Below, piece after piece: positions 47,703-58,438 of a stretch of 64,000 bases of DNA. Source of the DNA: Rhododendron vialii (taxonomy: Eukaryota; Streptophyta; Magnoliopsida; Ericales; Ericaceae). The stretch lies in contig NC_080569.1 in NCBI RefSeq assembly GCF_030253575.1, positions 20,006,001-20,070,000 of the forward strand, in the 5' to 3' direction. Both the position numbers and the translations under genes were made by a program. The notes beneath the pieces are model-generated. The model saw only the letters and a list, made by a program, of their open reading frames with translations. It did not search any database and had not been told where the DNA came from. Each line of letters starts with the position of its first letter. The first letter of the stretch is position 1.

Positions 47703-48560
47703 TGGGTTTTTTACGGGATAGTGGAGGGAGGGGCAAAGAATCTCTAAGTCATTGAGAGATTTTTATCAAATTGCTCTTGGCATGAGAAGGATAAAAGTAA
47801 TTGTTCATACATGAAAAGGGCAAGGTAAAATTACTAATATACCCCCACAAAATCATGGCTTCAAATCTGATCCATTCCTCTCCTCTCCTCCCCTACTTCC
47901 ACCCGATCTGCAAGATTGCAACTCCATCTCTCTCCACCACTCCACCGCCCCACCACAAAGTCCCCATATGTGCTGAGCCAGACCTTCTGCACGACACAAT
48001 CAAGGCAAGGGTTTGGTTCTCATCGTTTTCCATATCGATTTGGAGGCTTGAAATATGAAATTAGGGGTTTGTGAATTAGAGGTTGGGAGTTCAAAATTGG
48101 GGTTTAGTTTTTGGTTTTCTACAAATTTGGAGGTTAGGAGGTGGTTATGGAGGCGGTGGTGGTGGTTACGGTAGCAGGAGTGGTGGAGGTGGTGGTGGTT
48201 ATGGAGGCAGTGGTGGTGTGTGTGGAGGTAATGGCAGGGATAGGGATGGCGGGTCCAGGTACTCATCGAGAGCAGGTTGTGATGGTGGAAGCTGGAGGAG
48301 TTATGTTTCTCTACGTTGCCCCGTGTATGAACCTAATTTGCCCCATTTATGAACGTAAGTTGCTCATAAGTTTCCCCGTATATGAACCTAAGTTGCCCCC
48401 TAAGTTGCCCCGTGTATGAACCGCAAGGGAGGAGTATTTTTGTCTTCAACACCATCTCTTGGAAATTATTGTTTCCATTCACATGATTGGGCAATTCTGA
48501 AAAAGTACTTCATCATTTGGGAATAAAATGCCCCTCCCTCCACTGTCCTATAAAAACCCC
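47703..48560 (+). mobile_element. Pack-type TIR element with captured coding-like fragments
   Basis: Terminal inverted repeats of about 35 bp (GTGGAGGGAGGGGCA near both ends) bound an 858-bp element, flanked by ATTAATT on both sides (47696-47702 and 48561-48567). Inside, an ATG at 47857 opens a frame of about 50 codons starting MASNLIHSSPLLPYFHP, Ser/Thr/Pro-rich like a plastid transit peptide, ending at a possible donor (GCAAGG|GTTTGG). Further on, 48135-48340 encodes Gly/Tyr/Ser repeats (GGYGGGGGGYGSRSGGG) like a glycine-rich RNA-binding protein. There is no transposase. Joining host gene pieces between TIRs is the mark of Pack-MULE or Pack-hAT elements. Confidence 0.6.
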
Positions 48561-48767
48561 ATTAATTCAAGGGCCATGGCCCCAAGATGACCGACCCCAC
48601 ACTCCGAACTAGTACTAGTTTGCTGCTAAACTTGGCGTGTGTTTGTCTCTCTCAAGCCTTGAATGAAATTCAATTCAATACAAACCCATCTGTACTTTTG
48701 TTGATTGTTTTGTTGTGGCTCCATCGGAACGGAAGGGGCTGTAGTGAACCCGTCGCACTACACCGCC

Positions 48768-50998
48768 TGTCACGCCCTCGATTTTCAACATAAATAATAA
48801 TCGTTTTCAATAAATAAAATCATTACTAAAGAACCGATAATACCCAAATGACATATTTTTCCTTGTTCTCAAAGTTAAATTCAAAAGTTACAATCCTGGT
48901 TCCAGACCCTAAGTTATACAAGATACCAAAATAATATTACAATTTATATTAATCATTCTTCCAAATACTACTTTCAAATTAAATGCAGATAGTCGCCCCC
49001 TTTTATATCTTCAAAAGACATGATCAACAAGCACGATATGCACCCACATCCATTTCCTTGCTTTTACCTGAAATTGATAGGTTGAGCTACACTAGCCCAA
49101 TAGAGAAATCTATACTCAAGTTATATGAAAATGTGATGAAATATGCACCAAACGCGAATGAGACTCAACAAGCGAACATGAAATACAAGAGGTGTTATTA
49201 AATGAATTATCGAAGCTATATCTCGGGATTCTAGACGTCTTAGAGATTACCCTAACTATTCACACGTCAACTAGATGCAGCACTTAAACTCATGTCAATC
49301 TAACAAATTATAACGACTATTCAATTATCCAATAACTTTTCGAATGGATGCCATAAGCAACTCCCTCATTCAATACCAATCACTGTAGAGCCTCATTTTG
49401 TAAAACTTTCCCTTTTGATTTCCAAAATAATTTTGAGAAAAACTCAAGACCATAACAGGACAAGCTTCATTGATTTGAGCTTGAATACCAGAGTCCGTTG
49501 ATTTGTGCTCAAATACCGGATCTGTTGATTCGCTCAAGAATACAGGAGGATTTTTGATAAAAATCTTCTTTTAAAAACTCAAACTTCTTTCTTTAATAAA
49601 ACCTTGATAGAATCAATCATTCATTCCCTTTTTCAACAGCCACAGTCTCAAACAACAAATAGTCCAAACAACAACACAAACTCCCAAAGTCAATCATAAT
49701 TCTCTTCATCAAGTGAGACATTCAACTGTGTTACCACCCCTTACGTCACAATGAATTCTCTCCACCTGGGTTTGCACATTACCACACCTTGCGTTGCAAG
49801 CCCTTTAGAGTCTTTGCATTACCACACCTTGCGTTGCAGGACCCTCAATTCAAAATTCTCAACCCACACATATACACATGCATTATTAATCCGTATACAA
49901 GAAGACAACATTTTCCAAGTTCGCATCCTTTCATTCATCATCACACAATATATTACAACTCATAAGCATGTCTCATTGTACATTGATAAAGACCTAAGTT
50001 CACATTATTCCTCTAAGTCTATCATGACGTCCTTTGTCACATACCGAACCCACAAATGACTCCACGATACACCACCCGCTGGATTCTAAACTAGAATCTT
50101 ATAAAATGAGTGCCAAAGGAACCCAGGAAGGTCAATTAGGTGAAGCACGAGGATACGAGTTACCCTATTCTCATCCAGACCGCTAGGCAAGCCCCCATTG
50201 ACCAATTATGCACCCTACGTCATACCTTATAGCCTACGATGCTCGATAATCTCTCTACAACACATTTTCCAATTCACCGACCACCATTTCATGTCATAAT
50301 AGCTAACGTGTCTATACCGTTCACCACACATCATGCCACGATCATCCCAAAGTACAATCAATCTCATAGGTTGCATTTCGATTAAGTTTTAATCAAGTAT
50401 ACTACTACTCTTTCTTTAATGATGGAAGACCATCGGAGCGAGGGTAGCTTAGGCAAACCAAAGGAATTCAATAAAGTATGCTTGACAGAGGTTCGAAGGT
50501 GTCAAAAAGGTGCTAGAAGTGTTTGGAGTTCAAAACAAACATAGTGGAATCAACATAAGTAAAATTGTCCTATAAGCTCCTGGTATGGATACAACAAAAA
50601 AGGCTGATCGATACAAAAAGCATATGGTGCCACTGGATTCAGGATAAGTAGCTGGTATAGATACAACAAAAAAGGTTGTATCAATACATATGCGTTACGA
50701 GCAGGGATTTGACAGAAATTCAAGGGCAAGCTCAACAACAAAATACATCGATTCATGGCACGATTAAGCACATAAATCACTCATAAACATATAAAGTGAG
50801 TAAGAAATCCCTACCTTGAAGTGTATAGCAAGGATCTAACCCAATCAAGTGAGCCCTAGCTCCGAAAGCTTGAACGAACCATAATACGCCTCTCCACGCC
50901 TAACCCACCAGGATACGAACTCAAGATCGCTAGAGGAAGGTTTATTGGAGGTCAATCTTCATGGGTTTCATGTTTGAGGTGAGGTTTTGAGTGATGGA

Positions 50999-51047
<49 letters not shown>

Positions 51048-51257
51048 GGGGGGTGTCGAGAGAGAAAGGAGTTAGGATTTTGATTTCCTACACACACACA
51101 CACGTACTAGGACACAAACCAATTGCACTCACACTCCCTCAATTAATAATCCTATCATTTAAGCCCTAAATCAAATAAACTCACTATTTCTCATTTATTC
51201 TATATCTTAGCATTCATAAAACTCTTAAATCATTTTCAGAAAATATGGGTCTCTACA
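48768..51257 (-). mobile_element. solo LTR, about 2.5 kb
   Basis: Read on the minus strand it starts TGTAGAGACCC (51257) and ends GGGCGTGACA (48768), a TG...CA long terminal repeat. It matches, in opposite orientation, the LTR at 52293-55210 over most of its length, including GGGCGTGACA, the GTATCGATAC-type words, GCATTACCACACCTTGCG repeats and the CT tract. The flanking 5-mers CCGCC and CCACC differ at one base. No primer-binding site follows its inner end, so I call it solo. All open frames inside are short and unrecognised. A (GA)n plus G-run lies at about 51003-51052. Confidence 0.65.
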
Positions 51258-51262
51258 CCACC

Positions 51263-51382
51263 AATCCGACCACCCATCTCGGCATGGAGGGCTTGGATTT
51301 AATCTAAGCTCCTACAAATCTTAGATGTCCATTGTTCGAATAAAAATCTAAGCTGTCCATTGCCGAGATGGACGATCGGATT
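51263..51382. repeat. 120-bp foldback next to the solo LTR
   Basis: AATCCGACCACCCATCTCGG and, near-perfectly on the other strand, AATCCGATCGTCCATCTCGG form ends of about 25 bp. The middle is also partly self-complementary. It could be a small MITE; no target duplication is seen. Confidence 0.6.
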
Positions 51383-52292
51383 GACCGAACTACATGTGTA
51401 ATGCATGGGGTGCACTACAACACCCCCGGGTCTGTCTCCACCACCCATCCTTTTCTTCTTGTAACCTTGTTCACAAGCAGCGTTCTTTTTTTTTTTGAAA
51501 CGCGTTCATAGGCATTGCATGTTCGTCTAAAAGCTTTTGGGCTTTCAAGGGTTTTTTTTTCTTATTAAAAAAAATTTGCATTTTTTAATTTTGCGGCAAA
51601 CTTTTATAGATTATTAATTTGTCTCGATAAGAGAAATATCCAAGATAAAGCTCAAAAAGCCAATTTTTAACAAACGTGCAAAAAAATGAATAAAGACAAA
51701 ACTCAAAAAATCCCAAAAGCTCTTAGCTAGAGGAACAAGGTTTATTCTTCTCCTTGATGTCGTTAAATTCTTTCAACGTAAATCGGAAGGGCAACGCCCG
51801 GTGGCCAAAGGCCTGAGATTTTGGAGTTTGCTCTCTTTTAAAGAGCATCCACAGTGGTATAATCAAAGAGAAAGTCTTCAATACACACCCCTTTAAAGTG
51901 TATACCATATGCACCTATTGTGTGGTTCATATTGTGCCACTTCATAAAAATTACTTGTAAGACCGGTCATTCATAACATTTTATTTCGTATCGTAACTTT
52001 TATACTAAAAATTCATAACTTTTCATCAATATGATTCGTAACTTTTTAGTAATAGATTAATAACATTTTGGAAATCATAACATTTTGGTGTGTTTCAATG
52101 AGAGTGCATATGATACACACCCAAATAAGAAGTGTGTATTGAAAACAAAAAGGTTGCTAAGGTTAGTAACATTTGCTCAAAAAAGAACTTACATTGGAAT
52201 AACCAAACTTAGCAACTCATCAAGTTTTGGCCCTTGGATAATTAAAACTAGTAATCTTTTGCTAATAGTCAAATTTAGTTGTCCCCATATGT
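51383..52292. other. gene-free spacer between the two LTRs
   Basis: AT-rich with no coding signature. Short T-run-rich retroposon-like debris at about 51485-51560. Confidence 0.45.
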
Positions 52293-52643
52293 AACGACCC
52301 ATAATTTTTTTATAATAATAATAGTATTAGTAATATTAATAGATTTCTTATTAGAATTTATTTTATCATATATACACACACATATACACACATGCATATA
52401 TACTAACAGTTCCCTTCCAATAAGGGATCCCTTATTGAGTTAAGGACTTTTTACAAAAAAATTGCTCGGATCAAACCAATTTTTTTCATTTTTTTGCCAA
52501 TTTCTCTGAAGTACCCTTAAAATCACATTTTAAACATATTGAACGGTTTGGATCATCAAAATTTGATCGAAAACAATGTTAAACTCATGAGGTCTTTAAC
52601 TTAGCAAGTTAACGGATCCCTAAATAGAAGCTCACAGTATATA

Positions 52644-52690
<47 letters not shown>

Positions 52691-52957
52691 CAATTCTAAT
52701 CGCAAAGAAGATTTGCAGGGAACCATGGAAGGAAAAATGCGTTTGGGCCCATTCCGGATCTCAGCTCAGTTCGCCCTTACGAATCCAAATATAATACTTA
52801 CCGAAATCCGCTGGAGTTGATTTTTTATAAGGCCCCATAAAATAATATTCAAAAATTTATGGATATTTTTCTAGATTTTTTTGGGACCTAGAATGGAGCC
52901 AAACACGTTTTTCTTTGCGTGGTTCCCTGCAATTCTTCTCTACAAATAGCAGGGCTC

Positions 52958-52989
<32 letters not shown>

Positions 52990-53014
52990 GTCTGTAGGGA
53001 ATCAAAATCCCAAC

Positions 53015-53063
<49 letters not shown>

Positions 53064-55210
53064 GAATCTCACCAAAATAACTCAAAACCCATACACATCA
53101 ACCTCCAATCCACCATCTACACGAGTATTAGAGCTCGTACTTCGTTGGCTAGAGCTCGATGGAGGTGTATTGCTCTCGGTGTCAATTTTAGAAGCTAGGG
53201 CTCGATCTCTCTTTGGGTTTCGTTCTTCAACTTCGAGGTAGGGATTTCTTGCTCATTCTATATTTTTATGAGTGATTTATGTGCTTTGATAGTGCGAAGG
53301 ATCGTTGTGTTTCGTAGTAGTGCTTGCCCTTGAATTTTCTACAGAATCGTTGCTCGTAACCTTTTGGTATCGATACAACCACGGTTGTATCGATACGTCA
53401 AACTTACTTTGACTCCAGGCATTGGGGTATCGATATGCAAAATCACATCGTATCAATACGAGGATCTTATGGGACAGTTTTGCCCACGCTGCTCACACTT
53501 CAATTGTTTTGAACCCCGATCACTTCTAACACCATTGGAACACCTCCAAACCACTTCTAAACTTGATTGTTTGTACCTTAAGTGATTCTTTGATCAATCT
53601 ATCTCATTTGACTCTCGTTGTACAAGAGGAACGTGTCAAATCCTATGACTGTGGTGTCTCGTCATCGTTTATATCTTAAATTGAGCATGTGGACATTGTG
53701 GCATGATATGATGAACGATATAGACATGGTAGGTGCTATGACATGACGTGGTGATTGGTGAATTGGAAAACAAACCGTAGAGTGGTTTCGAAGATCGTAG
53801 GCTAAAAAGTATATCGTGGGGTGCATAGTTGGTCAATGGGGGCTTGCCTAATGGTCCAGATGAGAATAGGGTAACTCGTATCCTCGTGATTCGTCTCGTT
53901 GATCTTTCTAAGTTCCTTTGGTGTTCGTTCTATAAGATTCTAGTTTAGAACCAAGCGGGTGGTGCATCATAGAGTTATTTGTGGGTTAGGTACGTGACGA
54001 AGGACGTACGACGTTGTGATATACTTAGAGGAATAATGTGAACTTGCGTATTTGTCAATGTATATTGTGGCATGTTTACAATGTTTGTATTGCCTTGTAT
54101 GACGATGAATGAAAGAATGTGAACTAAGAAATGTTGTTTGCCTGTATATAGATTGATGGTGTATGTGTGTGTGCGTGAGTTGGGAATTTTAATAGGGGAG
54201 TCCCGCAACGCATGGGGTGGTAATGCGGAGACCCAAGTGGAGAGAGTTCACTATAACGCATAGGGTGGTAATACAGATGAATTTCTAGGGAGATGGAGGG
54301 TGGTACAATCGACGTCAAAAGTACATGTTGTTTCTTGAACTATTTGCTACTTGAGATTGTGACTATTGAAAAAGGGATAAACGATTGATCCTATCAAGGT
54401 TTTTGAAAAGAAAGGATTTTGAGTTTTGGAAAGGATTTTTATTAAAAATCATCCAGTATTCTTGATCGAATCAACAGTTTTCGGTATTTGGGCACAAATC
54501 AACGGAGCTTGACTCGTTTGGATTGTGTATTTCTCTAAATAATGCAAACAAAGTAAATGAGTTTTATAGAAACAGAGTTTGATTTCCGCCAATAGGAAGT
54601 TGAGAAAGATTGAGGTATTAGTGTGAGGTGTAATGAAATGGTTGCGTATCTATTGTGGATTTATTTAGATTGGAGTGAGTTTATTAATGCATATGGTTTG
54701 GCATGTGAACAGTTAGGAATACCTATAAGATGTCTGGAACACTATAGTCGTAGTCCGTTTGTTCATTGCGGTGACCCTTTTGTTTCTCATGATCGTTTAT
54801 TGACACTCATTCACTCTTGGTGCATACATCATCGTATTTTCATATAGCTTGTGTAAAAATTTCTCTACTGGGCTAATGTAGCGCAACCTATTATTATTTT
54901 CAGGTACAAATCCCGATCAATAGCCTGCATGCATTGAATATTTGGATGAAGAAAAATACTTTTTGGAAAGCTATCTTATGTAGTTACTTGACCATCTTTG
55001 TAATAACTTTCTTTGCAAAAGGATGCATTTGTAACTAAGTTCTACAGATTTCCTTTCTATTGAAATAGTTGTAATCTCTTTAAACTTTGTAGTTGGATTT
55101 GTAAGTGGAACTTATGGGAATTATGGACTCTTTTGGGTATTATACTAATTAACCGCGAGATTTTCCTTTTGAAAGATTTATCTATTTATGTTGAAATCGA
55201 GGGCGTGACA
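52293..55210 (+). mobile_element. 5' LTR of a degenerate retrotransposon, about 2.9 kb
   Basis: Begins TGTAACGACCC and ends GGGCGTGACA. A primer-binding-site-like sequence follows directly, and 1.5 kb later a copia gag remnant in the same orientation. It is longer than its inverted relative at 48768 because of an (AT)n tract (52647-52686) and a foldback insertion (52687-52957). It also carries a (CT)n tract (about 53023-53060) and a polymorphic-looking set of ATCGATAC words (53370-53460). No open frame in it is convincing. Confidence 0.65.
52687..52957. mobile_element. foldback MITE inside the LTR
   Basis: Inverted arms of about 50 bp contain GAAGATTTGCAGGGAACC on the left and GAAGAATTGCAGGGAACC on the reverse strand at the right, each followed by an A-rich piece and TTTGG-C-CCATTC. 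The outer borders are uncertain because they run into AT repeats. Confidence 0.6.
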
Positions 55211-55222
55211 GGTATTAGAGCA
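55211..55222 (+). other. retrotransposon primer-binding site (initiator tRNA-Met type)
   Basis: GGTATTAGAGC directly after the LTR end differs by one base from GGTATCAGAGC, the complement of the 3' end of plant initiator tRNA-Met used by many copia and gypsy elements. This fixes the LTR border and the + orientation. Confidence 0.65.
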
Positions 55223-56735
55223 GACTGTAATCACACATATGGATTAAACAGGTCATGATGTCCGTTGATTGTAGATGGTAAAATGTAGAACTGTGTTAAC
55301 CCTTGTTTTGCAGCATTCTTACCCAGCTATTATGGTCACATACTTTTAGATTGATTTTGTGTGATTGGATCCCACGATATTTTATTCGTGGTTGTTGTTA
55401 TTTATTGGGTACCACGATTACTTTTCGTGATTGTAATAATTAACATAGCATGTGTTATTTATTTGGTGCCACAAATTTTTTTTTTGTGTAGTTGTAATAA
55501 TTAACGTTGCATGTGAACTTTAATGAAGGCATAAGATCGATGTATGTATGATTTTTCGATTTGAATAAAATTCAATTGGTTATTCGGAGATCGAAGATGA
55601 TGAATACAAAAGATAAAGGAATTTTGACTCGCAATAGATTTTTTCCAAATGATTGCAGGGGTATTTCGACCTAGTGTTTGGAATTAGAAAATCTGTTCTT
55701 CAAAAAAGTTGTAAATAAATGAATTTCAAATTCAACCCAATTTGAATCACTTCAATTGGGGGTCGGATGAGGAAGATATGGCCAAAATACTGAAAGCTGT
55801 GCAATTTACGCGGGAATGTATCAAATCCGATTTTTCTTGTCTAAACACAATTGGATTTTGGTTTCCTTGATTGATTCAAAGTATCTAAGTCTTTCACACA
55901 AGTATTACTGAAGGATTTCAAGTTATAGAAGGATTCCTTATCATTTAAGGATTACATCTTTGACCATAATAGTTGAATTCTTTTATCTTGTGTTTCTTTA
56001 TTATTTGTGTTTCTATATTGTTTACTTATGTGATAGTTTACCATATTGAGACAACATGGTAATATTTTTCCTTTGACCTAGATCACAGTTTTTGCAAACT
56101 CGAAAATTTTGATAACCCTTACAATTTTTTTAAATAACTAAGTGGGAGAGGGAATTTATTTTGGATAAATCCCATGATCTCCATTACTAGTTTGTAGGTG
56201 ATATAAATAATTTTGGGTGATGGTTTTAGAACTTTCCTCCCTATCGGACAAAATTAATTGTGGCATCATCGGTACAAACTTCCTGAAGGGATAGCTCTAT
56301 GATAATTGTTGTATGGATTACCTCTCCATCTGAGGTGGTTTATAACGAAACAATGGGTTTAAAGCTAGGTAATGATATACACTTAGCTATAAAATAATAA
56401 CATCCTCCATATCTAAGTCATTGCTATTATTTATAGGACCGAAGCTATATTGGCTATTTAATTTTGCTTGGCATGGTCTAGTGTCTAGATAGTAAAATTA
56501 AAAGGTTGTACCTATTTACACGAATGATGAAGAAGTAGAGGACCTTCCCATCGAGGCATGCTCTTCACGATGTGTAGGGTTGCCAATCTTTTTCTTTTAA
56601 CATATAGTTGAGTGAACCAATATTAAAATGAAATTCAAAGTTTTTATTGCCTTTCATAATTGTTGTTATGTTGTGTGATTCTCAAATTCAAAAATCTCTT
56701 TCAATCTACTTGTCAATATTCACAAAGAAAACAAA
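55223..56735 (+). other. retrotransposon leader, non-coding
   Basis: Between the primer-binding site and the gag remnant there is no usable frame. At about 55365-55520 three partial repeats of a unit with CCACGA-TTTT-CGTG hairpins and GTAATAATTAAC lie in tandem. Confidence 0.45.
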
Positions 56736-57000
56736 CTTACTGGACTAAATTATATTGTCTGGAAAAGAAACTTGGATATTGTGTTTGGGGCACAAATTTG
56801 TGCTGTCTGTAGTGTGCCCTCCTAGACTTGATGAGCATGCCATAAAACAGAAAGCAAAGTCTTGTAAAGATTGGGTTAAGACTGATGAGATGACGCGGTG
56901 TTTTATTTTGGCTTCTATGTCGAATATATTGTAATATCAGCATCGGGCTATGTTAACTACTTACGATATGCTGCTAAACCTTAGAGAAATGTTTGCGGTT
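56736..57000 (+). pseudogene. copia-type gag remnant (UBN2-like)
   Basis: Two frames give NYIVWKRNLDIVFGAQ and then WVKTDEMTRCFILASMSNIL. These are the NY-DWKRNLDIVL and W-K-DEMARCYILASMSNVL blocks of plant Ty1/copia gag proteins. A frameshift near 56820 and a stop (TAA) after SNIL break the gene. The rest of gag and all of pol are absent, so the element is truncated near 57000. Confidence 0.75.
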
Positions 57001-58438
57001 TGTTTTGTTGTCTAATCTATACGCGTTATTATTGGGTTATGGGAATCGTTTCACAACAATATGGTGGTCCAAAAATAGAGTGTCTATAAAAATACATTTT
57101 AAGAGACTTTGGATATACAAGGATAGAAAGTAAAGACTTATTTTTTGCTAATTTGTAAATTTTAAAAGATAATCAACTTCTATTAAAAACTTTAAGAACA
57201 GATAATTGATGATTACGGTGAAGATGGTGGGTGGTGGGAGAGATGGAAGAGAAAGAGAGAAGGGTACTAATAAAAGGTTATTGAGGGTTGGAATTGATAT
57301 TTTGTAAATTTCAGAAATATCATTAGATTTTGTTCGTTGACTTGACGGCCAAGTAACGAATGGGATTTGCAAACATCAGGAGGGGAGAATCATTTCTCAC
57401 AGGCGGAGGGAGATTTTTTACATAAGGCAAACCTTAGGAGGTGTTGGTGAAATTTACCCCCCAAAAAATGTTTCAAAAGTAAAGTCTTTTGAAGGAGAAA
57501 CGGGAAAAGGGACAACAGGAATTTCCATATTCCTGGTAACGCACCAAAGAAGGGTTAGATTACACGGATTAAATGAACACACTACAAACAAACAAACAAA
57601 CAAAAATAAAATTACAGCATCAATATCTTAATCTATGACCCTAATTTAGATTAGGCTTTCCTTTTTAGGACGAGTTGGAAAAATTAAAAGAAAAACAATA
57701 CACGTTTATCAGGATAAACATTTCATCATTTTGCTTGTATTCTTTTCGGTCAACACATCATTATGTTTAGTTGCTCCGATAGTAAAAGTTACGGAGTAAG
57801 CATTTTCCTTAGAATTTCTCACACAAGACCATGGACCATTCTCCTGCTAAATACTTTCTTTCTTTTAGTCCAATTTTCTGAAGAAAACGCTTTTAATTAG
57901 CACAATAAAAATAAAGAGGCCAATCCAATACTTGTCGATCAAAATGGAGTTAACAGGCAAGTTGAGTGGTTGCCGAATGATAAGCACCATGTACTTCCAT
58001 GCACTTGGGTGGTGGTTTCAAACCCCACCCACCCCACCTCCAAGATTACGGTAGATAAATTTCTTGCCTTGTAGACACACACAAAAATGGCGTTGACAGT
58101 GTAAAAGGATGCCAAGTCGCCTTTTCGCTCACGAGCCAAGTATTGGTGCTAAATCCTCCAAGTTTATTCATATCCTGTTGTGATTCACACAATTTGTTTC
58201 CCTCTTTCAGGGGCAAACAATTCCGCACAGTTCAATAAATCAACGTCAATCTTACGCACAGAAGCAGACTAATTTGTCCCAAAGTACATGATTAATAAGT
58301 TTTACATAGGAAAAAAATCCTCACAACAGCCAACTTCAAACCGTGGCTATCTGGAGGGTCACCAAATAGGTTTGGCTTTATTAGCATTAGGGAACATAAT
58401 GAGCATTTCCCATTCAAATTCATAACCAGAGAGTTCTG
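57001..58438. other. gene-free gap and 3' flank of the acyl-CoA oxidase gene
   Basis: AT-rich with an (AAAC)n tract at about 57587-57604. No coding signature. The right end would contain the 3'UTR of the minus-strand gene. Confidence 0.45.

Noticed and set aside
48768..55210. Reading the whole 6.4 kb as one DNA transposon with terminal inverted repeats (TGTCACGCCCTCGAT at both ends)
   Set aside because: The similarity extends over kilobases of both arms, each arm has its own TG...CA ends, and a primer-binding site follows the right arm. Two LTRs explain it better.
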